NCBI GenBank assembly: GCA_022446905.1
Contig: JAKVBT010000014.1
Span: forward strand, 1 to 64,000
Origin: Phycisphaerales bacterium
Lineage (GTDB): Bacteria; Planctomycetota; Phycisphaerae; Phycisphaerales; SM1A02
Length of the DNA: 64,000 bases
Reading direction: 5' to 3'
The translations under genes were made by a program, and so were the position numbers. Position 1 is the stretch's first letter. Each line of letters begins with the position of its first letter. This document shows, in pieces, positions 45,039-54,005 of this stretch. The notes under the pieces are model-generated. The model worked only from the letters and a program-made list of their open reading frames with translations, was not told the origin of the DNA and did not search any database.

Positions 45039-45701
45039 TCAATCGCCGGACAATTGCCCCAGTTGAAATGGTGCCGCACTGCGGCACACCACCCATTGAC
45101 CAGAACGAGGTGCCCAAAAAGCCAACTCAGATGCATGGAGTAACAGCCGCGGTGCTGTGCTGGCTTCTCCGTACAACGTGTCACCGAGAATGGGACATCC
45201 AAGACCAGAGGCCATGTGCACACGCAATTGATGGCGACGCCCAGTGATTGGCTTCAGTTGCACCAATGTCCGCCCGAACGATCGACCAAGCACTCTCCAC
45301 AATGTCCGCGATGGACGTCCGGCGGCATCGACTTGTTGCCTGACATGATGAGATTCATCCTTGGCCAGCGGAAGGTCAATCGCTCCCGAGGCTCCTTCAA
45401 CCTCACCATCCACGACAGCCACATACTGCTTGCCAACCTTGCGCTGCTCAAATTGCTTCATTAATGAACGCCGGGCAGGACGACTTCGGGCAATCACCAA
45501 CAAACCACTGGTCTCCATATCCAAGCGGTGGGTAATCAGCCCACCACTTGAACCAACTGCAGACGGAAAGACTTCCTGCAATCGCGCCTCAATAGAGTCC
45601 TCGCCACCCTCTCCAGTACCACACACCGTGCGGAGGCCTGCAGGCTTCTCCAACACAGCCCACCACTGATCCAGATGCCAAACACTCAACAGCGGATGCA
45701 T
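45039..45701 (-). CDS. RluA-family pseudouridine synthase
   Basis: 220 residues from ATG 45701 (a TTG at 45716 overlaps the upstream stop). The catalytic aspartate is in ITHRLDMETSGLLVIARS, and the later KPITGRRHQLRVHMASLG-type block is present (KPITGRRHQLRVHMAS). It isomerises uridine to pseudouridine in rRNA or tRNA. It lacks the S4 RNA-binding domain found in RluC/RluD, so it is of the short RluA type. The exact target base is unknown. It lies directly after the kinase-phospholyase fusion. Confidence 0.88.
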   Translation of the reverse strand: MHPLLSVWHLDQWWAVLEKPAGLRTVCGTGEGGEDSIEARLQEVFPSAVGSSGGLITHRLDMETSGLLVIARSRPARRSLMKQFEQRKVGKQYVAVVDGEVEGASGAIDLPLAKDESHHVRQQVDAAGRPSRTLWRVLGRSFGRTLVQLKPITGRRHQLRVHMASGLGCPILGDTLYGEASTAPRLLLHASELAFWAPRSGQWVVCRSAAPFQLGQLSGD

Positions 45702-45712
45702 ACCCACCACAC

Positions 45713-47968
45713 TCAACGGCTTACCAACACATCACGCAAGGTGCGCAAAGCGCGATCGACATCCATGGCATCAAGAGCCAGTGGTGGTTTTATCTTGATC
45801 ACGTTGTGCTGTGGGCCATCGGTACTCAACAGAATGCCCGCGTGCTTGGCAGCATTCACTACCTGATGGGCCTCCGCCGCCGCAGGTTGCTTGGTGTTTC
45901 GATCCCGCACCAGTTCAATTCCGACAAACAGTCCCTGCCCACGCACATCCCCAATCAGGTCACAGTCCTCCCGCAACGCATGCAAGCCCTCCATCAAACG
46001 CTGGCCCAGCACTTGCGCCCTTTCCATCAAACCTTCAGAGTCAATCACATCAAGCACTGCCAAGCCGACTGCAGCTGATACCGGATTGCCACCAAAGGTG
46101 CTGAAGTACTCCATGCCATTGGCAAACGCATTCGCGATAGCCCGGGTTGTGACCACCGCGCCAATCGGATGTCCATTGCCCATTGGCTTGCCAAGCACCA
46201 CCATGTCAGGCAGCACGGGTTCCTTCTCAAACCCCCACATCGAAGTGCCTACTCTTCCAAAGCCAACTTGCACTTCATCGGCCACATAGAGCCCCCCCGC
46301 AGCACGCACATGCGCAACTGTCTCTTGAAGATACCCTGATGGAAGTGGAATCTGACCACCGCAGGAAAGCATTGATTCAGCAAAAAAAGCCGCTATTGAA
46401 CGACCGCTTTCGACCGCGTGAGCGATCACAGCACCAGCCTCTGATGCATATCTGTGACCAGCATCCTCCCCAGACCAGTCGCCTCGATACACATCAGGCA
46501 TGGGCGCAACATGGACCCATTCTGGACACCCCGCTCCACCTAAGCCATTGAACTTGTAGGGACTCATGGCCACGCAATTTCCAGTGTTGCCGTGATACGC
46601 GCCGTCAATGACCAAGACATCCTGATGTCCAGTAACCACCCGAGCTATTCGAAGAGCCAATTCATTCGCTTCGCTTCCCGAATTCACAAAGAAGCACGTA
46701 TCGAGCCCCTTGGGCAAGGTTGATGTCAATCGCTCTGCATACTCCAAAACAGTTTCATGTAAATAGCGCGTATTCGTGTTCAATGTGTAAGCCTGCCTAG
46801 CCATGGCCTCTACGACCCGTGGGTGACTATGCCCTACATGGCAGACGTTGTTGACCAAATCGAGGTACACGCGGTCATCTGCATCAATCAGATACGCACC
46901 ACGGCCCTGCGTGATGTGCAGCGGCTGGTCATAGCCCAGTGACAATGACCGCCCCAAACAGGCGCGACGATCTAAGAGGCTGTCGGCACTGGTTGCCGAA
47001 GGACTCGTTCTTGACTGGCCAGAGCACCACAGCATGCCAAGATCGCGTGGAGCAAAGGACATCAATTTCTCCAGCGCTTGCGATGTTGACTCCACATGCT
47101 CAAACCAAGTCGGATGCGAAGGATCTTTCTGTTGGCGCGATGCTGCTATGCAAAGGCTCATAGCCAACCGCGCCGCCACCAGGACCGGCAAGGCTTTTTT
47201 CTCCTGCATATTCAATGCACGCGTGGCTTCATAGGCTTGCACCAACACGCCCGCTCGCTGCACATCGACCCCATCCTGCTGTACTGCATAAGCCATCGTG
47301 ATTGCTAGATCCTGCACAAATGCACCAGCAAGGACATCGCCAAAATCTACGATGCCCACAACCGCATCACCATCGACCAAGACATTCTCATCGTTGAAGT
47401 CGCCATGGAGAACTCCGCGAGGACAACCATCAAGATCGATTGCCGCCATTGCCTGCATCGCCGCGTCAACTCCGCGACGGGTACTTGAGGAAGGCATCAG
47501 CCCGATGCTCGGGCGGTGCTGGCAGGCTGTGGCGAGATCCCACGCATGAGTGCGCTGGGCCGCTTGTGCACCAAGATCTACCTGATGCATCTGCGCCAAC
47601 GTCGCACCGATAGAGCAGAGCAGGGCATCGGTTGTGGGCGATGTGCGCCACATGCTCCCTGGAAGTCGCGGATAGAGCCGGGCAGTCATAGACTGACCGT
47701 CCCACTGACATGCGACAGAATCACTCCCGTCGAGCGCGGGGACTGCTTGGACCACAGGCAAGCCCGCCGCACTCCAACGCCCTAGGAGCTCTTGCTCCAA
47801 TTGCACCAAGTCATCGGCAACTGGGGTCAGCTTGAGGACAGATACCCCATTGGTGGCATTGAAATTCTCACCGGGAAGACGCGTCCAATGACCATCCTCT
47901 CCCCAGTACTGCAACGCCAGCGCTGCCGCATCATGGGCTTCCCGCTCTGTGCGTGCACACGAATTCAT
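45713..47968 (-). CDS. Kinase-phospholyase fusion (APH domain plus class III aminotransferase)
   Basis: 751 residues with two domains. Residues 1-310 are an APH/choline-kinase fold: [11 protein letters not shown] at 188-198 (catalytic D190) and DFGD at 208-211 (metal). Residues 335-751 are a class III PLP enzyme with [31 protein letters not shown] and the Schiff-base lysine at 594 in [12 protein letters not shown]. The latter resembles the AGXT2-like ammoniophospholyases. Vertebrates use separate hydroxylysine kinase and phosphohydroxylysine (or phosphoethanolamine) phospholyase; here both activities would be on one chain. Unlike larger bacterial fusions there is no peptidase M23 domain. The substrate (hydroxylysine, ethanolamine or other amino alcohol) is inferred. 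Confidence 0.85.
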   Translation of the reverse strand: MNSCARTEREAHDAAALALQYWGEDGHWTRLPGENFNATNGVSVLKLTPVADDLVQLEQELLGRWSAAGLPVVQAVPALDGSDSVACQWDGQSMTARLYPRLPGSMWRTSPTTDALLCSIGATLAQMHQVDLGAQAAQRTHAWDLATACQHRPSIGLMPSSSTRRGVDAAMQAMAAIDLDGCPRGVLHGDFNDENVLVDGDAVVGIVDFGDVLAGAFVQDLAITMAYAVQQDGVDVQRAGVLVQAYEATRALNMQEKKALPVLVAARLAMSLCIAASRQQKDPSHPTWFEHVESTSQALEKLMSFAPRDLGMLWCSGQSRTSPSATSADSLLDRRACLGRSLSLGYDQPLHITQGRGAYLIDADDRVYLDLVNNVCHVGHSHPRVVEAMARQAYTLNTNTRYLHETVLEYAERLTSTLPKGLDTCFFVNSGSEANELALRIARVVTGHQDVLVIDGAYHGNTGNCVAMSPYKFNGLGGAGCPEWVHVAPMPDVYRGDWSGEDAGHRYASEAGAVIAHAVESGRSIAAFFAESMLSCGGQIPLPSGYLQETVAHVRAAGGLYVADEVQVGFGRVGTSMWGFEKEPVLPDMVVLGKPMGNGHPIGAVVTTRAIANAFANGMEYFSTFGGNPVSAAVGLAVLDVIDSEGLMERAQVLGQRLMEGLHALREDCDLIGDVRGQGLFVGIELVRDRNTKQPAAAEAHQVVNAAKHAGILLSTDGPQHNVIKIKPPLALDAMDVDRALRTLRDVLVSR

Positions 47969-48007
47969 GGACGCAGCGTAGCAGGAGAACGATGCTATCC
48001 TCGGAAT

Positions 48008-48814
48008 GTGCTACCACTGATTTTATCCCTGCTGTGCTGCCTCACACCTCTGGCTCCTTCAGAACCAGAACCTGTTGTGATCACACCCCCCAAGGCCGAG
48101 CCGCCAGTACTGGTATGCAAGGACGGCGAATCCATCTGGAGATACACAGCGTATGAGGTCCAAGGTTGGCGTGTTCTTATCGATGTTGATCTGTCAGCCG
48201 ATCAAAAGTTGGTCGCCGACCTCCTTGCGATCCTTAACGAGCGCCTGACATTCCTGCTCGAGGTTGTGCCGACTCAGCGACACGCCTTACTTCAATCAAT
48301 CCCCATCTGGGTCAGCAACGAACCCACCTATCCCCTACGGCCAGGAGAACGTGGTGTCATTCCATTTCATCGCAGCCCAACATGGCTGCGCAATCACGGC
48401 CTGAATCCGCAAATGGGCCCAGGCGTACACATCATTAACCCACGACCAGTGCTCTATGAGCATCGCGTCTTTCAGCATGCACCCGAAACCATGCTGCACG
48501 AGTTGGCCCATGCCTACCACAATCTCGAACTCGGACTCGATCATCCGCTGATTCAAGATGCCTACAAGAATGCCATGCAATTAAGGCTCTATGACGCTGT
48601 TCCTTCACGCAGCAACCCGGAAGTCAAAGCACGGGCGTATGCGGCGACGAACCATGAAGAATATTTTGCCGAATTGACCGAAGCATGGTTTGGTCGAAAC
48701 GACTGGTATCCACGCAACCGGGATGAACTGAAACAGCATGACCCGATCGGGTACGAGATGATTGAAACAGTCTGGAATCTTCCCCTCGGGCCAAGACTTC
48801 CATCACCCCCCTGA
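48008..48814 (+). CDS. Exported zinc metallopeptidase-like protein
   Basis: 268 residues from GTG 48008; the frame opens at 47792 but that would overlap the fusion gene. A short hydrophobic lead (LPLILSLLCCLTPLAP) suggests export. The zinc site is HELAHAYH (HExxH), followed about 55 residues on by NHEEYFAELTEAWFGRNDW, which supplies a third ligand glutamate as in anthrax-lethal-factor-like (ATLF) metallopeptidases. Its substrate is unknown. It is divergent from the fusion gene with only 39 nt between starts. Confidence 0.75.
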   Translation: MLPLILSLLCCLTPLAPSEPEPVVITPPKAEPPVLVCKDGESIWRYTAYEVQGWRVLIDVDLSADQKLVADLLAILNERLTFLLEVVPTQRHALLQSIPIWVSNEPTYPLRPGERGVIPFHRSPTWLRNHGLNPQMGPGVHIINPRPVLYEHRVFQHAPETMLHELAHAYHNLELGLDHPLIQDAYKNAMQLRLYDAVPSRSNPEVKARAYAATNHEEYFAELTEAWFGRNDWYPRNRDELKQHDPIGYEMIETVWNLPLGPRLPSPP

Positions 48815-48883
48815 CACCGCATCACCCATGATCTGGGTCGATGACCATTCGCGAAACCACGCCAAGCGTTACCCTCCTCTGTC

Positions 48884-49798
48884 ATGGCCCAAGGAAGCCG
48901 ACTGGTCATCTACGCCGCCTTAGTAGGCAACGGACTAATTTCGATTACGAAATTTGCCGCTGCTGGTATTACTGGCTCCGCTGCCATGATGTCCGAGGGC
49001 ATCCACTCGGTGGTCGATACTGGCAATCAGGTATTACTGCTCTACGGCATGAAACGTGCCGAACGCCCCGCCAATGAACGGTTCCCATTCGGACATGGCA
49101 AAGAAGTGTATTTCTGGTGCTTTGTCGTCGCGATCATGATCTTCGCACTTGGCGCCGGAGTCTCACTCTACGAAGGCGTCCACCGCACGCTCCACCCTGA
49201 ACCGGTAACCAATCCAATCGTGAATTATGTGGTGCTCACTGCAGCCATGATCTTTGAGGGTGCCGCGTGGTACTTCGCCTGGAGAGAATTCAAAAAGAGC
49301 ATGCGGGGCAGGGGTATTCGCGAGACGATCCGCGCCTCAAAGGACCCCACTACCTTCGTGGTGCTCTTTGAAGACTCTGCAGCCATGCTGGGTCTGCTCG
49401 TTGCCCTGATTGGTCTGATACTGAGTCAAGCGCTCGAGTTGCCAGTTCTTGACGGGGTGGCCTCGATCGGCATTGGTCTCATTCTGGCCGTCACCGCCAT
49501 CATGCTGGCGATCCGCACCAAATCTTTGCTCATTGGCGAGTCGGCAGACCCCAATATCGTTGCTGATGTGCGACGCCGAGCTGCAAGCATTAATGCCGTC
49601 GAAGCCGTCAATCAAGTCCTCACCCTGCATATGGGGCCACATCACGTCCTATTAACAGTGACACTGGACTTTCAGAATGACTTGCCTGCTGGAGATATGG
49701 AGCAAGCCATAGATCGACTCACTCGAGAGATCAAAGAGTGCCACCAAGACATCACCCACGTCTTTATTGAGGCCGAATCCAAACGGGCTGAATCATGA
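48884..49798 (+). CDS. Cation diffusion facilitator (CDF) transporter
   Basis: 304 residues with about six membrane segments in the first 200. Metal-site motifs are MMSEGIHSVVDTGNQ (usual HSxxD) and FPFGHGKEVYFW, then a second helix pair, VLFEDSAAMLGLLVALIGLI. The C-terminal cytoplasmic domain is present (NQVLTLHMGPHHVLLTVTLD). It exports divalent metal such as zinc or iron in exchange for protons. It overlaps the sulfotransferase by 4 nt (ATGA). A counterpart importer (ZIP) is at 22283-23161. Confidence 0.9.
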   Translation: MAQGSRLVIYAALVGNGLISITKFAAAGITGSAAMMSEGIHSVVDTGNQVLLLYGMKRAERPANERFPFGHGKEVYFWCFVVAIMIFALGAGVSLYEGVHRTLHPEPVTNPIVNYVVLTAAMIFEGAAWYFAWREFKKSMRGRGIRETIRASKDPTTFVVLFEDSAAMLGLLVALIGLILSQALELPVLDGVASIGIGLILAVTAIMLAIRTKSLLIGESADPNIVADVRRRAASINAVEAVNQVLTLHMGPHHVLLTVTLDFQNDLPAGDMEQAIDRLTREIKECHQDITHVFIEAESKRAES

Positions 49799-51291
49799 CT
49801 CAACCAACGAATGCATCACCCGCAACACGCGATCAACAGATTGCCATGATCAAAGTCCATCTGGGTGCTGGGCGTGCCAATGATGCCATGCAGCTGCTTG
49901 CACCGCTTACCAAGCCCAACAGCAAAGATGCTGAGGCATGGGCACTACGAGCCATGCTTGCTGAACAGATCAATCATCCGCTTGAGATGGAAGCATCAGC
50001 GCGACGCTCGTTTGAATTACAACCATCGCCACATGCATTGACTTCCATAGCCACTGCGCTAGGGATTCTTGGAAGAACCGATGATGCGATCAATTGCTGC
50101 AATCAAGCAAGAGAAATGGTCAATGACCCACTGCCCATAGACCTTCTGCAAGGCAAGTTGCTCGAGGAAGCTGGCCGCTATGCCCAGGCAGAAGCACTCA
50201 TTGAGCCGACTCGACTTGCGATGTCCAAGCAGAAGGATCCCTTGTTGCCAGGTGCCCACTACGAATGGGGCAAATTGCTGATGCATCGCGGCGATCTGAA
50301 AGATGCCATTCACTTGATTGACACTGAACTGATCCCATCAGTACAAGAAGATTCCCGCCGCGCTCAAGCGCTCTATCTCCGCGCCAAGGTCTGTGACCGA
50401 GCAGGCCAATATGACGATGCATGGGAATCCGCCACAACCGCCAATCAGATCGGGCGGCTCCGGTACAACCCGGAAGGACATGCCGCTCAGGTCGATGGGA
50501 TCATGCAACGATGGTCACCTGCTTTGATCGATCGCTTCCCAATCAGCACCTGCCTCACTGATGTGCCGGTGTTTATTACTGGAATGCCTCGAAGTGGCAC
50601 CAGTCTGGTTGAACAGATCATTCATGCCCACCCCAAAGGTGCCGGCGTCGGGGAGTTGGACACGCTCCAGCACTTTGCACGCCAACTTGGGCAAGCGTAT
50701 GACCCCAGCAAACCACCCCCAGAGTGTTTTGGCCCATTCCAAGAACAAGCACTCACACGTGCTGCCAATCACTACGTTGCCCAGATCACTGCCATGTCGC
50801 CACCGCAGTCTGAACGCATTGTCAACAAAGCAATCGGCACTGAACGGCTCGTTGGACTCTATTCAAGGCTGTTCCCCTCTACACGCATCATTCACACTGT
50901 CCGCGACCCACGAGATGAGGCTGTCAGCTGTTATCTGGCTGGATTCAACAATCGCACCTATGGCTGGACAACCGAATTGGCTTGGATTGCCCATGCCCAA
51001 CGTCAGTCTTCACGGATGATGGCCTTCTGGTCGCAACTCCTTGACATTCCCATTCTGGAACTGTCCTATGACGCAGTCGTGCGGCAACCTGATGTCGAGA
51101 TGCCTAGGCTTATTGAGTTCCTTGGTCTGGAATGGGACCCCGCGTGCAGTGACTTCCACACTTCCACACGCACCGTTCGCACACTCAGCTACGATCAAGT
51201 CAACCAGCCGCTCTACGACAGTAGTGTCGGCCGATGGCGACACTATGAGCGGCATCTGGAGGGCATTGAGTGGGAGCCCCAAGGCTCCTGA
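49795..51291 (+). CDS. TPR-containing sulfotransferase-family protein
   Basis: 498 residues. The N-terminal 240 residues form tetratricopeptide repeats (for example ALLGILGRTDDAINC-like helices and RAQALYLRAKVCDRAGQYDD). The C-terminal half is a PAPS-dependent sulfotransferase: the 5'-phosphosulfate loop FITGMPRSGTSLVEQ near 258-272 and the 3'-phosphate motif IIHTVRDPRDEAVSCY. It moves sulfate to an unidentified acceptor. The TPR part may bind a protein partner. Translationally coupled to the CDF gene by a 4-nt overlap. Confidence 0.85.
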   Translation: MTQPTNASPATRDQQIAMIKVHLGAGRANDAMQLLAPLTKPNSKDAEAWALRAMLAEQINHPLEMEASARRSFELQPSPHALTSIATALGILGRTDDAINCCNQAREMVNDPLPIDLLQGKLLEEAGRYAQAEALIEPTRLAMSKQKDPLLPGAHYEWGKLLMHRGDLKDAIHLIDTELIPSVQEDSRRAQALYLRAKVCDRAGQYDDAWESATTANQIGRLRYNPEGHAAQVDGIMQRWSPALIDRFPISTCLTDVPVFITGMPRSGTSLVEQIIHAHPKGAGVGELDTLQHFARQLGQAYDPSKPPPECFGPFQEQALTRAANHYVAQITAMSPPQSERIVNKAIGTERLVGLYSRLFPSTRIIHTVRDPRDEAVSCYLAGFNNRTYGWTTELAWIAHAQRQSSRMMAFWSQLLDIPILELSYDAVVRQPDVEMPRLIEFLGLEWDPACSDFHTSTRTVRTLSYDQVNQPLYDSSVGRWRHYERHLEGIEWEPQGS

Positions 51292-51438
51292 TTTGCCTGG
51301 CCGAACCCCTTGGCCTACCCCAGAATCTGACCAGCACAGTGACTTCGAAGGCCTCCCAAAGGCACGAATGCAGCCACTATTGCCCTTGAGCCGATATGGT
51401 GACATTGGCGTGGATGGCCACAGCCAGAAGGAGCAGGC

Positions 51439-51633
51439 ATGCTCGAGTGGGTCAATCAATGGAAGCGCTCGATGATGGGATGGGTTGGATTGGCCGCCAT
51501 CGCCTCTGGGCTGCTGATCGGAGGTATTGATCCAAACCTCCGCTACATCGGCATCGTGCTGGGCACCGCCCTCTTAATCTTGGCCATGCCCAAACGAGTT
51601 TGGTCGCAATGGCGCACCTGGTGGCAGGACTGA
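51439..51633 (+). CDS. Small single-helix or hairpin membrane protein
   Basis: 64 residues with AAGGAG about 6 nt before ATG 51439. Two hydrophobic runs (MGWVGLAAIASGLLIGGI and YIGIVLGTALLILAM) are framed by Trp/Arg-rich ends. No family recognised. The good ribosome site and membrane pattern support a real gene. It ends 9 nt from the convergent isocitrate dehydrogenase; a weak 5-bp inverted repeat lies at that junction. Confidence 0.6.
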   Translation: MLEWVNQWKRSMMGWVGLAAIASGLLIGGIDPNLRYIGIVLGTALLILAMPKRVWSQWRTWWQD

Positions 51634-51642
51634 CCAAACCAG

Positions 51643-53877
51643 TCAAACTGCTGCACACATGCCCTCAAGAACAGCATTGAAACGTGCAGATGGCCGCATG
51701 GCAGACGAGGCCTTGCCGACGTCTGGCTGGTAGTACCCACCAATCTCCTGGGGCACTCCCTGGCAATCAACCAGTTCTGACAGGATGATGTCTTCCGCAT
51801 CGGCAAGTTCTGTAGCCAACGGCTTAAAGCGTGTAGACAGTGCTTCATCCTGACTCTGGCTTGCAAGGGCTTCAGCCCAGTAACGCGCCATCCAATAGTG
51901 CGTCGCACGATTATCTGGCTCGCCGACACGTCGTGAAGGAGCTTTATTATTCATCAGGTATTGCGTCGTCGCCTCATCCAAAGCCGTCGCAAGTACACGA
52001 GCCACAGGCATGTCATGGCGATCAGCGAGATGTTCTAAAGAGGCTGCTAATGCGAGGAACTCCCCGAGCGAATCCCAGCGCAGATGGTTTTCCTTTTCAA
52101 ACTGCTGCACATGCTTGGGAGCGCTACCGCCAGCACCCGTCTCAAAGAGGCCCCCGCCATTCATAAGCGGCACAATCGACAACATTTTGGCGCTCGTGCC
52201 GACTTCCAAAATTGGAAACAAGTCAGTCAAGTAGTCCCGCAGCACATTTCCGGTCACTGAAATGGTGTCCTCACCACGTCGAATACGCTCAACTGAGAAG
52301 CGTGTCGCGACCATCGGTGAGAGTATGTGCAGTTCTAACCCCTCCGTATCGAGCGTCTGTAGATGTGCCTCGATCTTCTCAATAAGTTGTCGATCATGGG
52401 GACGCTCGGCATCAAGCCAGAACACAGCCGGCACTCCCGTGGCTCTCGCACGGGCACAGGCTAATTCCACCCAGTTGCGAATAGGCGCATCCTTGGTTTG
52501 ACATGCTCGCCAGATGTCCCCGGCTTCCACATCGTGTGAGAACAGCACAGTGCCATCTTCAGCAACGACCTGTATACGGCCAGCACGATCGACCTCAAAG
52601 GTCTTGTCATGTGACCCATACTCTTCGGCCTTCCGAGCCATAAGCCCGACATTTGGAACACTGCCCATGGTGGCTGGGTCATAAGCACCGTGCGCCAGAC
52701 AATCCTCAATGACCGCCTCATATACACCGGCATAACTACTGTCCGGGATGACTGCCAATGTGTCCTGGGTATCGCCCGCCGCGTCCCACATCTTGCCACC
52801 AATACGAATCATGGCTGGCATGGATGCATCAATGATGACATCGCTTGGCACATGAAGGTTCGTGATGCCCCGATCTGAATCCACCATTGCAAGTCCAGGG
52901 CCTTGCGCATACACCGCATCGATTGCTGAGTTGATCTCGGCCTGCTGTTCTGCAGGCAACTCATTGAGCCGATTCAACAGGTTCCCGAGACCGTCATTGA
53001 CATCCACCCCCAATTGCTCAAACACTTCATTGAACTGATCAAAAACCGGTTGGAAGAAGACACGCACAGCATGACCAAAGAGAATTGGATCCGACACTTT
53101 CATCATGGTTGCCTTCAAGTGCAACGAGAAGAGAACGCCCTCATCACGTGCTCGCTGCACCTGACTGGCCAAAAAAGCCCTCAATGCTGCAATGCTCATG
53201 TAACTCCCATCGAGGACCTCACCGGCTTCAAGAGCAAGATCATCTTTGAGAACGGTTGTTTCACCATTGGCCACATGCTCGATGCGCACCACCGTCGCTT
53301 CAGTCAGTGTCACTGACTTCTCATTGTGACGAAAGTCACCAGCTTTCATGGTTGAAACACGAGTCTGACATTGGTCAGACCACGCCCCCATGCGATGTGG
53401 GTGTGCACGGGCATAGGCCTTGACCGCCTTCGGAGCTCGCCTGTCTGAGTTGCCTTCACGAAGCACTGGGTTGACCGCAGAGCCTTTTACAGAGTCGTAG
53501 ATCGCCTTGATGGCGCGAGATTCATCAGAGTCAGGCTCATCTGGATAGTCAGGTAGCCCGTATCCCTGTGACTGCAACTCAGCAATGGCCGCCTTCAACT
53601 GGGGAATCGATGCTGAGATATTTGGCAATTTGATGATGTTGGCTGCTGGCTCCTGCACCATGTCACCCAATTCCGCCAATGCATCATCGACGCGTTGCGC
53701 TGGAGTGAGCTGATCTGAGAAATGCGCAAGTAGGCGGCCCGCAAGAGAGATGTCCCGAGTCTCAACCTTGATTCCAGTCCCAGCCGTCATCGCCTGAATC
53801 ACTGGCAGAAAACTGCAGGTTGCCAAGGCCGGCGCCTCGTCGGTGTGGGTATAGATGATCGTGGGTGCATCAGCCAT
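51643..53877 (-). CDS. icd: Monomeric NADP-dependent isocitrate dehydrogenase
   Basis: 744 residues from ATG 53877, the size of the monomeric IDH-II type (about 740). The N-terminus [19 protein letters not shown] and [35 protein letters not shown] and [20 protein letters not shown] are hallmarks of this class, and STRFxPLAxEL-type residues lie near the end. It oxidises isocitrate to 2-oxoglutarate with NADP in the TCA cycle. An open frame to 53964 lacks these features, and AGGA lies about 13 nt before the chosen start. Divergent from the PVC heme protein. Confidence 0.95.
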   Translation of the reverse strand: MADAPTIIYTHTDEAPALATCSFLPVIQAMTAGTGIKVETRDISLAGRLLAHFSDQLTPAQRVDDALAELGDMVQEPAANIIKLPNISASIPQLKAAIAELQSQGYGLPDYPDEPDSDESRAIKAIYDSVKGSAVNPVLREGNSDRRAPKAVKAYARAHPHRMGAWSDQCQTRVSTMKAGDFRHNEKSVTLTEATVVRIEHVANGETTVLKDDLALEAGEVLDGSYMSIAALRAFLASQVQRARDEGVLFSLHLKATMMKVSDPILFGHAVRVFFQPVFDQFNEVFEQLGVDVNDGLGNLLNRLNELPAEQQAEINSAIDAVYAQGPGLAMVDSDRGITNLHVPSDVIIDASMPAMIRIGGKMWDAAGDTQDTLAVIPDSSYAGVYEAVIEDCLAHGAYDPATMGSVPNVGLMARKAEEYGSHDKTFEVDRAGRIQVVAEDGTVLFSHDVEAGDIWRACQTKDAPIRNWVELACARARATGVPAVFWLDAERPHDRQLIEKIEAHLQTLDTEGLELHILSPMVATRFSVERIRRGEDTISVTGNVLRDYLTDLFPILEVGTSAKMLSIVPLMNGGGLFETGAGGSAPKHVQQFEKENHLRWDSLGEFLALAASLEHLADRHDMPVARVLATALDEATTQYLMNNKAPSRRVGEPDNRATHYWMARYWAEALASQSQDEALSTRFKPLATELADAEDIILSELVDCQGVPQEIGGYYQPDVGKASSAMRPSARFNAVLEGMCAAV

Positions 53878-54005
53878 CACATGTCTATCCTGCTTGGTGC
53901 CTTCAATGGCAATGATTGGGAACAGCCTGGAAACCGACCATTCTATCGAATCAGCGATCACCAATGCTGCGATTTAGGACCATCGAGCAGTAGGATCAGT
54001 TTCTG

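Noticed and set aside
47792-48007. Long N-terminal extension of the metallopeptidase
   Set aside because: It overlaps the start of the divergent fusion gene and lacks a signal-like N-terminus; GTG 48008 gives a hydrophobic lead.
51605-51643. Inverted repeat between the small membrane gene and IDH as terminator
   Set aside because: Only 5-bp arms; not convincing.
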